This document shows positions 34,508-43,783 of a stretch of 64,000 nt of DNA, in pieces. Position numbers and translations under genes: made by a program. How positions within the stretch are numbered: position 1 is the stretch's first letter; every line of letters begins with the position of its first letter. The notes under the pieces were generated by a model, which was not told the origin of the DNA, made no database searches, and saw only the letters and a program-made list of their open reading frames with translations. This DNA comes from Cytophagaceae bacterium. Its GTDB lineage: Bacteria > Bacteroidota > Bacteroidia > Flavobacteriales > Flavobacteriaceae. Location of the stretch: assembly GCA_002710685.1 (NCBI GenBank), contig PALD01000034.1:41052-105051 (forward strand), written 5' to 3'.

Positions 34508-36694
34508 ATGAATAGCAATAGATCAAAATATTACATTCTCTTTTTAGTAAGCCTGTTGTTTATGGCTTGCGCCAAAAAAAGTACAGATCAAGAACAAAGA
34601 GAAAACGGGTTTGTCACAAATCCCGCAGATTATGTAAACCCATTTGTGGGCACAGCGCCCCTCACAGATCCAGAATTTATAGGGTACACCCCACCAAAGG
34701 ATTGGCGCGTATGGGCAGGCCTTACCTTTCCCGGGTCATCATTGCCCAATGCCATGGTGCAATTGAGCCCCATTACACAATACGGCAGCGGTGCGGGATA
34801 CGAGTATGAAGACGATGAGATCATAGGATTTGCGCATACTAACAAGGGCCACTGGAATTTATGTAACCTGCCCATCCTGCCGGTTTCCAATGGCGCCACA
34901 TACCCCTTTAAATCTAAATTTAAAAAAGATACCGAAGGGGCTTCCCCGGCATATTATGAAGTAAACCTCAATGACTATGGGGTCAAGGTGCGGTTAACCT
35001 CTACCTTACGTGCCGGTATCCATGAATATACCTTTAGTAATCCTGAGGATAGAAATATACTTTTTGACCTGGGCAGGTCCAACAACAGGGTAAATTCCTG
35101 GGAAATTGAACAAGAAGCAGATTCCATTATCTCTGGGTATCAACAAGTGGGAGGTGACAGGATAAGCTTTTACGCCGTTTTGAATACGGCCATCGATTCG
35201 CTTGAGGAAAATCATGAAGAAAAGGGAGGCTATGCCCTGGCCCAGCTAGTCTCTGGCAAAGCGCCGGTGACCCTTAAAGTTGGCCTTTCGTTTGTGAGCG
35301 TTGAAAATGCAAAGAACAACCTGCATAAAGAAGTGGGTGACAAAAATTTTGACACCATCCACCAGCAGGGAAGAAAGGAATGGAACAAACTATTATCAAG
35401 CGTGCAGGTAAGCGGTGGTAGCGAGAAGGAAAAACAGATGTTCTACTCCTCGCTGTACAGGTCATTTTTATGGCCGGCACTGCGCAGTGACGCAAATGGT
35501 GATTTTATGGATGATGCGGGCACAAAGCAGAACAGGGATTTTCAATACTACACCTTGCCCTCGCTCTGGGATACCTATCGTAACAAGCTTGTGCTCCTGG
35601 GCATGCTGAGGCCAGAGATGACCAGTGATGTGATTGCCAGTATGATCAACAAGGGGGAGATACGTGGTTTTATGCCCACATTCTTCCACGGGGATCATGC
35701 CGCATCCTTTATAGCAAGTTCTTATCTAAGGGGCATCAAGGATTATGATATCAACAAGGCATATGACCTTTTGATCAACAATGCTTACAAAGAGGGCGGC
35801 ACCAGGCCACACATTGCAGAATATATCGAGAAGGGATACATCCCTGAACCTGATATAGAAAACCCAAATACCGAAACCGTGGCGAGCGCCGGCGTATCAA
35901 AGACCCTGGAATATGCTGTGGATGATTATAGCCTTGCCAAGCTTGCAAAAGCACTGGGGGATGAGGAAAAATATGAAGACCTGATGCAGAGGTCAAAGAA
36001 CTATAAAAACGTTTTTGACCCTAAAACAAACTTCATGCGTGGCCGTCTTGACGATGGCAGTTGGGTCACACCCTTTGATCCACAATATCCCTATTATGAA
36101 TATATGTACCGTGAGGCAAATGCATGGCAGGTAAGCTTTTTTGTTCCCCATGATATGCCGGGATTAGTTAATTTATATGAGAGTAACCAGCGGTTTGAAG
36201 AAAAGGTGGATTCACTTTTTACACTTCCGTGGAATCCTGAGCACATTGCCCGTAATGTATCCAGCTTTATAGGCCAGTACTGTCAGGGTAATCAACCGGA
36301 CCACGAGGCTCCCTATGCATATTACTTTATCAACAAGCCAGAAAAATCCCAAAAGATACTGGACAAGATCATCAAGGATTTTTATGGTGTGGGCAAATGG
36401 GGAATAGCCCTTCCCGGTATGGACGATGCAGGTGAAATGAGCGCCTGGTATGTTTTTGCCGCCTCGGGGATTTATCCACTCTCGCCTGTTGACAATGATT
36501 TTATCGTAAGTGTACCCGTCTTTGATACGGTACGGTGGAACCTGCCATCAGGAAATTCATTTGAGATAAGGCAGGACGGAACATCAAGGAAGCTCAGTGG
36601 TGTTGAATGGGACGATAGCCCTATTGAAGGTTATTTTGTTTCTTATGATCAATTAAATGCCGGCGGTACACTAACGGTGCAAACCAAGGAATAG
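34508..36694 (+). CDS. GH92 alpha-mannosidase, lipoprotein
   Basis: A 728-residue lipoprotein (Cys 21 in LFMAC; the following AKK lacks the surface signal, so the periplasm is likely). The GH92 fold is shown by ADYVNPFVGTAPLTDPEFIG at the start, LPSLWDTYRNKLVLLGML, FMPTFFHGDHAASFIASSYL, GNQPDHEAPYAYYF and the Ca/catalytic segment PGMDDAGEMSAWYVF. GH92 are Ca-dependent inverting exo-alpha-mannosidases. Where the other two GH92 of this window have HTHFSGTGHSD or THQPSPWMNDYG, this one has HTNKGHWNLCN, so its linkage specificity probably differs. The next gene starts directly after its stop codon. Confidence 0.93.
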   Translation: MNSNRSKYYILFLVSLLFMACAKKSTDQEQRENGFVTNPADYVNPFVGTAPLTDPEFIGYTPPKDWRVWAGLTFPGSSLPNAMVQLSPITQYGSGAGYEYEDDEIIGFAHTNKGHWNLCNLPILPVSNGATYPFKSKFKKDTEGASPAYYEVNLNDYGVKVRLTSTLRAGIHEYTFSNPEDRNILFDLGRSNNRVNSWEIEQEADSIISGYQQVGGDRISFYAVLNTAIDSLEENHEEKGGYALAQLVSGKAPVTLKVGLSFVSVENAKNNLHKEVGDKNFDTIHQQGRKEWNKLLSSVQVSGGSEKEKQMFYSSLYRSFLWPALRSDANGDFMDDAGTKQNRDFQYYTLPSLWDTYRNKLVLLGMLRPEMTSDVIASMINKGEIRGFMPTFFHGDHAASFIASSYLRGIKDYDINKAYDLLINNAYKEGGTRPHIAEYIEKGYIPEPDIENPNTETVASAGVSKTLEYAVDDYSLAKLAKALGDEEKYEDLMQRSKNYKNVFDPKTNFMRGRLDDGSWVTPFDPQYPYYEYMYREANAWQVSFFVPHDMPGLVNLYESNQRFEEKVDSLFTLPWNPEHIARNVSSFIGQYCQGNQPDHEAPYAYYFINKPEKSQKILDKIIKDFYGVGKWGIALPGMDDAGEMSAWYVFAASGIYPLSPVDNDFIVSVPVFDTVRWNLPSGNSFEIRQDGTSRKLSGVEWDDSPIEGYFVSYDQLNAGGTLTVQTKE

Positions 36695-37519
36695 ATGAAA
36701 CATTTAAGCAAAAAACTGGTGTTGCTCCTCTTTATGGGGATTCCCCTTTTGGGCTTGACCCAGACAAAATATAGAACAGCTGGGGATATTGCCTACCGGG
36801 CAGAAGATGAACTTGGGCAGGATGCTTACATGAGCGAGATGGACCGCATGGATATCTATTATCCCGAAGACGTGAAGGATGCTCCCGTGATCATCTGGTT
36901 TCATGGTGGCGGCCTCACCGGTGGGCACCGTGAGATACCTGCAGACCTCAAGCAAACGGGCAATGTGATTGTGGGAGTGGGGTATAGGCTTTCGCCAAAG
37001 GTAAAGGCAGAGACCAGTATTGACGATGCTACGGCTGCCGTGGCGTGGGTCTTTAAGAATATTAAAAAATACAATGGCGACCCCAAGAAGATTTTTGTTT
37101 CAGGCCACTCTGCTGGCGGTTACCTTGCCTTGATGACCATCATGGACAAGTCCCGCCTAGAAGCGTATGGGGTAGATGCAAATGATGCTGCCGGGCTCAT
37201 CCCCTTCAGTGGCCACACCATCACCCATTTTACCATCCGCGCAGAGCGTGGCATCCCGGGCGAGCAGCCCATTATAGATCAATGGGCACCACTTTATTAT
37301 GTGCGGGCTGATGCCCCGCCCACCTTGTTGATCACGGGTGACCGCGAGCTGGAAATGCTGGGCAGGTATGAAGAAAATGCATATTTCTACCGTATGATGA
37401 AGGTTGCCGGCCAGGAGGATATTGATATTTATGAGATGGATGGCTATGGCCATGGCATGACGCATCCCGCATTTCCATTATTGTTGAATTTTGTAAAAGC
37501 ACATGCCAATGCTCAATAA
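36695..37519 (+). CDS. Secreted alpha/beta-hydrolase (carbohydrate-esterase-like)
   Basis: A 274-residue exported protein (signal peptide to about residue 22, GLTQ). Alpha/beta-hydrolase signatures: oxyanion HGGG (WFHGGGLTGGH), nucleophile elbow GHSAGG, an acid in LLITGDRELEMLGR, and the catalytic His in YGHGMTHPA. It resembles the hormone-sensitive-lipase and acetyl-esterase group. Its ATG follows the GH92 stop with no gap, and the GH97 start overlaps its end by 17 bases, so translation is coupled. The likely job is removal of acyl groups from mannan oligosaccharides. Confidence 0.88.
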   Translation: MKHLSKKLVLLLFMGIPLLGLTQTKYRTAGDIAYRAEDELGQDAYMSEMDRMDIYYPEDVKDAPVIIWFHGGGLTGGHREIPADLKQTGNVIVGVGYRLSPKVKAETSIDDATAAVAWVFKNIKKYNGDPKKIFVSGHSAGGYLALMTIMDKSRLEAYGVDANDAAGLIPFSGHTITHFTIRAERGIPGEQPIIDQWAPLYYVRADAPPTLLITGDRELEMLGRYEENAYFYRMMKVAGQEDIDIYEMDGYGHGMTHPAFPLLLNFVKAHANAQ

Positions 37520-39455
37520 AAAGGGCCTTTTTACTATTTTACTTGGGTTTGTGGGTATCTGTTTACAAGCACAGGTAAAGGTCTCATCACCCAGTGGCAA
37601 CCTTGAAGTCTCGGTGAGCGCAAATGGCAATGTGAACTATTCGGTGGCATTAGATGGTAAATCGATTTTTCAAGAAAATACCCTGTCGCTAGACCTGGGC
37701 GATCAAGTGCTGGGCAAGGATGCACGACTCAGGGATTCATCCATCAAGAAGGTTGATGAGACCATCAACCCGGTGGTCCCGTTAAAATATGGCACGGTAA
37801 GAAATTATTATAATGAGCTTACGTTAAAGTACCGCAGGTACAACATCCAGTTCAGGGTATATGATGAGGGGTTTGCATACAGGTTTGTGACCAGTTTTAA
37901 TGATTCCATAGAGGTTAAAAAAGAAGATGCCATGTTTTACCCTTCCGGGGAATATACTGCGCACCTACAGCAAACGGGTTCTTTTAAAACGGCATACGAG
38001 CATCCCTATACCCATGTGAGCACGAGTGATTTTGGCGAAAGCCAAAAAATGGCCGTGCTTCCCGTACTGCTGGAAAGTGAGGATACTAAAATCCTGATCT
38101 CTGAGTCTGCCCTTGAAAACTATCCCGCCATGTTCATCAATGTGGACAAGCCCGGAAGGTTGAGTGCCGTTTTTCCCCATGATCCCCTACAGTTTGGCCC
38201 TGATGGTGACCGAAGCCTCAAGATTACCAAAGAAGCAGCGTATATCGCAAAGGTAGATGGCAAGAGGGATTTACCATGGAGGTATTTCCTGATTACCCAC
38301 GAGGATAAGGATATAATTGAAAACACCTTGACCGTCAAGCTTGCCACCCAAAATGTTTTAAAGAACACGTCCTGGATAAAGCCGGGACAGGTAAGCTGGG
38401 AGTGGTGGAACGGCGCCTCGCCCTACCACGTAGATTTTGAAGCTGGGTTCAATGAGGACACGTATAAGTATTTCATCGATTTTGCATCAGGTTTTGATAT
38501 CCCATACATTATCATGGATGAAGGCTGGGCACAGTCAACCACGGACCCGTATACACCAAACCCCACCATAGACCTTTTTGAACTTATTGAATATGGTAAG
38601 CAGCGCGATGTAAAAATCGTATTGTGGCTAACCTGGCTCACCGTTGAGAACAACTTTGAACTTTTTGAAAAATTCCACGAATGGGGCATTGCCGGGGTAA
38701 AGATTGACTTTATGGACCGCAGTGACCAGTGGATGGTCAACTACTATGAGCGCGTGGCAAAAGAAGCGGCAAAACACGAGCTTTTTGTTGATTTTCATGG
38801 TTCTTTCAAACCTGCCGGTCTTGAGATAAAATATCCCAACATCATATCTTATGAAGGGGTGCTGGGCCTTGAGCAGATGGGGCGCGCTACGCCAGACAAT
38901 AGTTTGTACCTGCCCTTTATGCGCAACGCCGTGGGGCCCATGGATTTTACGCCGGGAGGCATGATAAACCTACAGCCAGAGGTTTATCACAGCGTTAGGC
39001 CCAATGCTGCCGCGATGGGCACACGGGCGTTTCAGATGGCGCTGTTTGTGGTTTTTGAGAGCGGTGTGCAGATGCTGGCCGACAACCCCACGAACTATTA
39101 TAGGGAGAAGGACTGCACAGATTTTATAACATCAGTACCCACAACCTGGGACGATACCCGGGTGCTAGATGCAAAAATAGGGGAGTACGTCATCGTTGCA
39201 AAAAAGCATGGTGATGCGTGGTTTATAGGCGCCATTACAAATGGAAGGCAAGACAGCAGGGAGTTTGAAATATCCCTGGATTTTCTTGACGGGGGTGTTA
39301 CATATACCATGACCTCCTTTGAGGATGGGGTCAATGCTGCCAGGCAAGGGCTTGATTACCGCATGCAGGAAGGAGAAGTAAAGAATAAAGAATCTATAAA
39401 ACTAAAATTGGTGAGGAATGGCGGTTATGCCGCCAGGCTTTTGCCAAAGAAATAA
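37503..39455 (+). CDS. GH97 family glycosidase, retaining (alpha-galactosidase-like)
   Basis: A 650-residue exported protein (signal peptide about 1-24; ATG 37509 is an alternative start). GH97 architecture: N-terminal beta-sandwich (about 25-290), catalytic (beta/alpha)8 barrel (about 300-560) starting WIKPGQVSWEWWNG, and a C-terminal beta domain. Asp 402 in GVKIDFMDRSDQ is at the place of the Asp nucleophile of retaining GH97 alpha-galactosidases; inverting SusB-type alpha-glucosidases use Glu bases elsewhere. A galactosyl side chain on the mannan is therefore plausible, but specificity is inferred. Confidence 0.9.
   Translation: MPMLNKKGLFTILLGFVGICLQAQVKVSSPSGNLEVSVSANGNVNYSVALDGKSIFQENTLSLDLGDQVLGKDARLRDSSIKKVDETINPVVPLKYGTVRNYYNELTLKYRRYNIQFRVYDEGFAYRFVTSFNDSIEVKKEDAMFYPSGEYTAHLQQTGSFKTAYEHPYTHVSTSDFGESQKMAVLPVLLESEDTKILISESALENYPAMFINVDKPGRLSAVFPHDPLQFGPDGDRSLKITKEAAYIAKVDGKRDLPWRYFLITHEDKDIIENTLTVKLATQNVLKNTSWIKPGQVSWEWWNGASPYHVDFEAGFNEDTYKYFIDFASGFDIPYIIMDEGWAQSTTDPYTPNPTIDLFELIEYGKQRDVKIVLWLTWLTVENNFELFEKFHEWGIAGVKIDFMDRSDQWMVNYYERVAKEAAKHELFVDFHGSFKPAGLEIKYPNIISYEGVLGLEQMGRATPDNSLYLPFMRNAVGPMDFTPGGMINLQPEVYHSVRPNAAAMGTRAFQMALFVVFESGVQMLADNPTNYYREKDCTDFITSVPTTWDDTRVLDAKIGEYVIVAKKHGDAWFIGAITNGRQDSREFEISLDFLDGGVTYTMTSFEDGVNAARQGLDYRMQEGEVKNKESIKLKLVRNGGYAARLLPKK
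38031..38046. repeat. Iterated palindrome TTTGGC-GAAA-GCCAAA (in GH97 gene)
   Basis: Perfect 6-base arms around GAAA inside the GH97 coding sequence. Member of the TTTSGC-N4-GCSAAA family. Confidence 0.6.
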
Positions 39456-39506
39456 ATATCTAAGCAATAGGCCATAAGTTATTATGTGCCAAAGGGAAAC
39501 CGGCCT

Positions 39507-40652
39507 ATGAAATATACAATTTACGCAGATGACAGGATTGTGATGAGCCTGGATGCAGGAGGAACTAATTTTGTCTTTTCTGCAATCAAGGGAGGTAAGC
39601 AGCTCATAGAACCCATTGCGCTGCCATCTTATTCACAAGACAAGGAAAAATGTCTCAAGACCATGATAAATGGTTTTAAGAAAGTAATCCGGGAGATAGC
39701 CCCACAAAAGCCGGCCGCGATAAGTTTTGCCTTTCCTGGTCCAGCAGATTATAAAAACGGAATCATAGGGGACCTGCCCAATTTTCCTTCCTTTAAGGGA
39801 GGTGTTGCCATAGGCCCCATGCTTGAGGGAATCTTCAACATACCCACCCTCATCAATAATGATGGTGACCTCTTTGCCTATGGTGAGGCCGTACAGGGCT
39901 TCCTCCCCTATATTAACAAGACCCTAGAAGAGCATGGTATATCCAAGCGGTATTCAAACCTGCTGGGCATTACCCTAGGAACAGGTTTTGGTGCAGGGGT
40001 GGTCATCAATGGGCAGATTTGCCTGGGGGACAACTCCGGAGCCGGTGAAATCTGGTTGAGCAGGAACTTTCATAATACAAAGACCTTTGCCGAAGAAGGC
40101 GTGAGCATACGCGCGGTACAAAGGGTATATTGTGAGCTTACCCGTTGTGAAGACCTGCTTTCGCCCAAGCGTATTTATGAAATCGCAAAGGGCAAGCGCA
40201 AGGGTAATCAAGAAGCGGCAATAAAAGCCTTTGAGACCATGGGCGCCGTGATAGGCGAGGCATTGGCAAATTCAATTACCATCATAGATGCACCTGTTGT
40301 TATAGGTGGGGGCATTGCCGGTGCATATGAGTTTATCGTGCCTGCCATTGTAAAGCACCTTAATTCTACCATTGAGGACTACTCTGGCAATACTTACTCC
40401 AGGCTAGTATCAACTGCCACGTATATTGATGATGCTGAGAGTTACAAATCTTTTGTGCACGACGATTCAAGAACTGTAGATGTACCATTTTCTGATGAGA
40501 AGGTGGTGTACAACATGAACAAGAAGATACCCATAGGTCTTTCTAGACTGGGTACCAGCGAAGCCGTATGGCTGGGAGCTTATGCCCTGGCACTGGATTA
40601 TCTCGATAAGAAGAACTTATATGAACCATCACTGTTAAACGCAGATATGTAA
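39507..40652 (+). CDS. ROK-family sugar kinase (hexokinase-like)
   Basis: A 381-residue cytoplasmic protein from ATG 39507 (GTG 39486 is open but adds a poor extension). ROK features: the ATP-binding start VMSLDAGGTNFVFSAIKGG, AISFAFPGPADY, NNDGDLFAYGEA with the catalytic Asp, GITLGTGFGAGVVINGQI and PVVIGGGIAGAYEF. The zinc-binding CxCG motif of classic ROK kinases is absent; SGAGEIWLSR stands where GE.GH is usual. It ends the GH125 operon, so it probably phosphorylates the released hexose, most likely mannose. Confidence 0.88.
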   Translation: MKYTIYADDRIVMSLDAGGTNFVFSAIKGGKQLIEPIALPSYSQDKEKCLKTMINGFKKVIREIAPQKPAAISFAFPGPADYKNGIIGDLPNFPSFKGGVAIGPMLEGIFNIPTLINNDGDLFAYGEAVQGFLPYINKTLEEHGISKRYSNLLGITLGTGFGAGVVINGQICLGDNSGAGEIWLSRNFHNTKTFAEEGVSIRAVQRVYCELTRCEDLLSPKRIYEIAKGKRKGNQEAAIKAFETMGAVIGEALANSITIIDAPVVIGGGIAGAYEFIVPAIVKHLNSTIEDYSGNTYSRLVSTATYIDDAESYKSFVHDDSRTVDVPFSDEKVVYNMNKKIPIGLSRLGTSEAVWLGAYALALDYLDKKNLYEPSLLNADM

Positions 40653-40655
40653 AAA

Positions 40656-40691
40656 AAAAGACCCTGACTAAAAAATACGTCAGGGTCTTTT
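40656..40691. terminator. Bidirectional terminator between ROK and AKR genes
   Basis: AAAAGACCCTGAC (40656-40668) pairs with 40679-40691 across a 10-base loop, with A-runs and T-runs on both sides serving both convergent genes. Confidence 0.92.
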
Positions 40692-40712
40692 CATTTGGAA
40701 AAACAAATTTTT

Positions 40713-41669
40713 CTAAACGCTCATCTTGACGGGATTGTCGAGGATTTCCATATCCTCAGGGGTGAGCTGTAGATTTGCGGCTTCAATAAACGCAGTCAGC
40801 TGTTTTTTCTTGGTCGCACTTGCGATGGGGGCGGTTACGCCCTTGCTGTTCATCAACCACGCGAGGGAGACGGCAGCTTGAGAAACCTCATGTTTTTTTG
40901 ATACCTGTTCAAGTGCGTTGAGTATGGCCATGCCCTTATCATCAAAATATTTCTTGACAAAGTCCTCACGGTTCCTGCCTTTAGCATCTTCCTTTTTCTG
41001 GTATTTACCGGTCAAGAATCCGCTTGCCAGCGAAAAATAAGTAACCACGCCCAGCCCTTCATCAATACATATGTCATGGATGTCCTGCTCAAAACCCTTG
41101 CGGTCATACAGGTTGTATTCCGGTTGAAAAACCTCATACCTGGGGAGGCCGTTCTTTGCACTTGCCTCGAGCGATTCCTTCAATCTTGCTGGCGAGAGGT
41201 TTGAAGCTCCTATATTCCTCACCTTTCCTGCCTTGATGAGCTTTTCATAAGCGCCCAGGGTTTCTTCTACGGGCGTCCGGTCATCATCCCAGTGCGTTAG
41301 GTAAAGGTCTATCTGTTCCAGTTGCAACCTCTTTAATGAGGCATCAACTGCCTTTAATATATATTCTTCTGAAATGTCCTTTTTGCCCTGGCCCATGTCT
41401 GAGCCCACTTTGGTGATTATATTGACCTTGTCCCTGATGTTGCGCTCTTGCAGCCATTTTCCTATAATGGTCTCTGATTCTCCACCAGTATTGCCCTGCT
41501 TCCACCTAGAATAGACATCTGCGGTATCAATAGTGTTGAATCCAGCTTCTACAAAAGCATCCAGTAGTTCAAAACTTTCCTTTTTGTCGAGGGTCCAGCC
41601 AAAGACGTTACCACCAAAAACAATAGGTGCCGTTTCTAAGTCCGTATTTCCCAATTTCCTCATTTTCAT
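40713..41669 (-). CDS. Aldo/keto reductase
   Basis: A 318-residue cytoplasmic NADPH-dependent oxidoreductase of the AKR superfamily. The catalytic tetrad is visible: Asp 48 and Tyr 53 in NTIDTADVYSRW, Lys 87 in IITKVGSD and His 126 in LYLTHWDDD. GASNLSP and the C-terminal APIASATKKKQL also fit. It resembles the general-stress AKR group of broad carbonyl specificity. TACCTTTA at 41700-41707 (minus strand) is a good -7 box. It is outside the mannan locus, cut off by the bidirectional terminator. Confidence 0.92.
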   Translation of the reverse strand: MKMRKLGNTDLETAPIVFGGNVFGWTLDKKESFELLDAFVEAGFNTIDTADVYSRWKQGNTGGESETIIGKWLQERNIRDKVNIITKVGSDMGQGKKDISEEYILKAVDASLKRLQLEQIDLYLTHWDDDRTPVEETLGAYEKLIKAGKVRNIGASNLSPARLKESLEASAKNGLPRYEVFQPEYNLYDRKGFEQDIHDICIDEGLGVVTYFSLASGFLTGKYQKKEDAKGRNREDFVKKYFDDKGMAILNALEQVSKKHEVSQAAVSLAWLMNSKGVTAPIASATKKKQLTAFIEAANLQLTPEDMEILDNPVKMSV

Positions 41670-41801
41670 ATGCTGTGTGTTTTATGGATTACTGCTATAT
41701 AAAGGTACAAAGGCTCATTGCTTCTTTATGAATTATTAATTATAATTCTTCGTGAAAAAGCAGGGGTAACCGTTAAAATCCTGTTAGGGAGATAAACATC
41801 C

Positions 41802-42812
41802 TCAAGAGAAGATTTCGCTGAAAAGCTTAAATGATTTTAAGCGGGCCTCATGGTCATATATATGGGACACGGCGATGAGTTCATCTACCTGAGTGTCCCT
41901 TACAAAGGCCTCGACCTGTTTTTTTATGGTTTCCTTGCTGCCCACAAACGTGTAGTGCATCATGGACTCAATGGCCGCCTTGATTTGATGGTTCCATATA
42001 CCCTCCATACTGTCCACCGGTGGGGGCAAGGGGTGGCGTTGCCCGGTGATGATGCCCATCGCCATCTGGTGCAGGCTGGTGGCGAGCTTTTGTGCTTCCT
42101 TGTCAGTATCTGCAGCGATGATGTTCACGGCGGCCAGGGTATAGGGTTTTTTGGCTTTCGCCGAAAGGCTAAAATATTTTCTGTACTGCGCCAGGGCATC
42201 AAAAAGGTGCGTGGGCGCGAAATGGCTGGCAAAGGCATAGGGAAGCCCCAGTTTTGCAGCCAGCTGGGCGCTGAAGGTACTGGAGCCCAAAAGATAGATG
42301 GGGACTTCCAGGCCCTCCCCGGGGATGGCCCGTACCCGGCCGTCCTCACTTTCTTTTGAAAATAGGTATTGTAGTTCTTGCACGGCATTGGGAAAATCCT
42401 GAACGCTTTCTTGTTTCCCTTGGCGCAGGGCATTTGCCGTGAGCTGGTCAGTGCCGGGAGCGCGGCCCAGGCCCAGGTCAATCCTACCGGGAAAAAGGGT
42501 CTCCAGGGTGCCAAACTGCTCTGCGACGATGAGCGGTGCATGGTTGGGCAACATGATGCCGCCAGAACCTATCTTGATGCTCTTTGTGCCCGTTGCAAGG
42601 TAGGTGAGCAGTACCACCGTTGCTGAACTGATAACGCTTACCATGTTGTGGTGTTCAGATACCCAGAAGCGGTTATAGCCCCATTGCTCCACATGCTGGG
42701 CAAGGTCCAGGCTGTTGCGCATGGCCTCTTGATGTGAATGCCCCTGCAATGCAGGTACAAGGTCTAAAACGGAATATTTTATATGTGCTATGGTGTTTTC
42801 TTGAGAAGTCAT
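41802..42812 (-). CDS. Luciferase-like flavin-dependent monooxygenase (LLM class)
   Basis: A 336-residue cytoplasmic protein of the bacterial-luciferase-like family. Its pattern is that of the MsnO8-type group: [77 protein letters not shown]. Members use reduced flavin to oxidise small molecules; the substrate is unknown. It is a single gene; a terminator at 42875-42903 separates it from the SDR upstream on the same strand. Confidence 0.92.
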   Translation of the reverse strand: MTSQENTIAHIKYSVLDLVPALQGHSHQEAMRNSLDLAQHVEQWGYNRFWVSEHHNMVSVISSATVVLLTYLATGTKSIKIGSGGIMLPNHAPLIVAEQFGTLETLFPGRIDLGLGRAPGTDQLTANALRQGKQESVQDFPNAVQELQYLFSKESEDGRVRAIPGEGLEVPIYLLGSSTFSAQLAAKLGLPYAFASHFAPTHLFDALAQYRKYFSLSAKAKKPYTLAAVNIIAADTDKEAQKLATSLHQMAMGIITGQRHPLPPPVDSMEGIWNHQIKAAIESMMHYTFVGSKETIKKQVEAFVRDTQVDELIAVSHIYDHEARLKSFKLFSEIFS

Positions 42813-42874
42813 GCTTTTGAAATTGGAGCTTTGTTAGTCCGTTGTGGGGTGGTTACCTTACGTTTTTAATGCAT

Positions 42875-42903
42875 AAAAGCCCCGCGGGTGGCGGGGCTTT
42901 TTC
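42875..42903 (-). terminator. Terminator of the SDR gene
   Basis: AAAAGCCCCGC (42875-42885) pairs with 42891-42901 over a short loop; A/T runs at both sides. It lies 24 bases after the SDR stop on the minus strand. Confidence 0.9.
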
Positions 42904-42926
42904 TAAAATTTTGGGGGGATAGGGGG

Positions 42927-43688
42927 TTACAGCCGCATCCCACCCGAAACTTCAATACGTTGAGCGTTGATCCACCGGGCATCTTCCGTGCATAGAAAAG
43001 CCACGACGCTGCCTATATCTTCAGGTAGACCGGCACGGCCCAGGGCGGTTGAGGACGATACCATGGTGTTGACCTCCTTGTTATCTCGCACTGTCCCACC
43101 GCTAAAGTCTGTTTCTATGGCACCAGGTGCGACCACGTTGCTCCTTATCTTCCTGTTGCCCAGCTCTGCCGCTTGATAGCGCGTCAATTGTTCCACAGCG
43201 GCTTTTAAAGCCCCGTAGGCAGAGGTTCCTGGCATGGCAAAACGCGCCAGGCCACTGCTTATATTGACAATGCCACCGCCATCATTCATGATGGGCAGCA
43301 GTTTTTGCGTCAACAGATAGGGCTGCTTAAAATGGATGGTATATAGGTTATCAATATCAGCTTCCTGTGTCTCTGCAAATGACTGATGGTGACCTATACC
43401 GGCATTGGGGATCACAAAATCCAGTTTTTCAGTGCCCAGGGTTTTCACGAGTGCTTCCTTGACCTTTGCCACAAAGGGGTCATAGTTTTTGGTATCTGCA
43501 ACGTTTAACTGGATGCTCAGGGCTTTTTGCCCCAAAGCGTTGATGGCCTGTACGGTTTTTTGTGCTTCTTCTTTATTACTGTTGTAGGTAAGGATGACAT
43601 CAAGCCCCTTTTTTGCAAGGTTGATGGCCATGTCCTTTCCCAACCCACGGCTTCCCCCTGTTACCAATGCTATTTTTGTAGTGCTCAT
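42927..43688 (-). CDS. Short-chain dehydrogenase/reductase
   Basis: A 253-residue cytoplasmic NAD(P)-dependent oxidoreductase. Start ATG 43688 is chosen because the cofactor motif begins soon after it (IALVTGGSRGLGKDMA); the open frame reaches 43730, but a -7 box at 43714-43721 lies inside that extension. The catalytic Ser is in GIVNISSGLARF, and Tyr/Lys in SAYGALKAAVEQ. The end WINAQRIEVSGGMRL is typical of classical SDRs. The AraC-type regulator immediately upstream probably controls it. Confidence 0.93.
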   Translation of the reverse strand: MSTTKIALVTGGSRGLGKDMAINLAKKGLDVILTYNSNKEEAQKTVQAINALGQKALSIQLNVADTKNYDPFVAKVKEALVKTLGTEKLDFVIPNAGIGHHQSFAETQEADIDNLYTIHFKQPYLLTQKLLPIMNDGGGIVNISSGLARFAMPGTSAYGALKAAVEQLTRYQAAELGNRKIRSNVVAPGAIETDFSGGTVRDNKEVNTMVSSSTALGRAGLPEDIGSVVAFLCTEDARWINAQRIEVSGGMRL

Positions 43689-43713
43689 GATTGTATGTTT
43701 AAAAATGATGATA

Positions 43714-43721
43714 CAAAGGTA
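43714..43721 (-). promoter_or_regulatory. -7 promoter box TACCTTTG of the SDR gene
   Basis: Perfect match to TAnnTTTG on the minus strand, 26 bases before ATG 43688. A TTG at the preferred spacing is not present. Confidence 0.55.
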
Positions 43722-43783
43722 GGGCGGCACACCATCAAGGGATTTGTAAATAACAAACCTCTATTTGCAAAAAACAAATATGC

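Noticed and set aside
16305..40652. Sulfatase or LacI regulator gene within the mannan locus
   Set aside because: No frame with a sulfatase C/S-x-P-x-R motif or a LacI DNA-binding domain was found; the regulator must be elsewhere.
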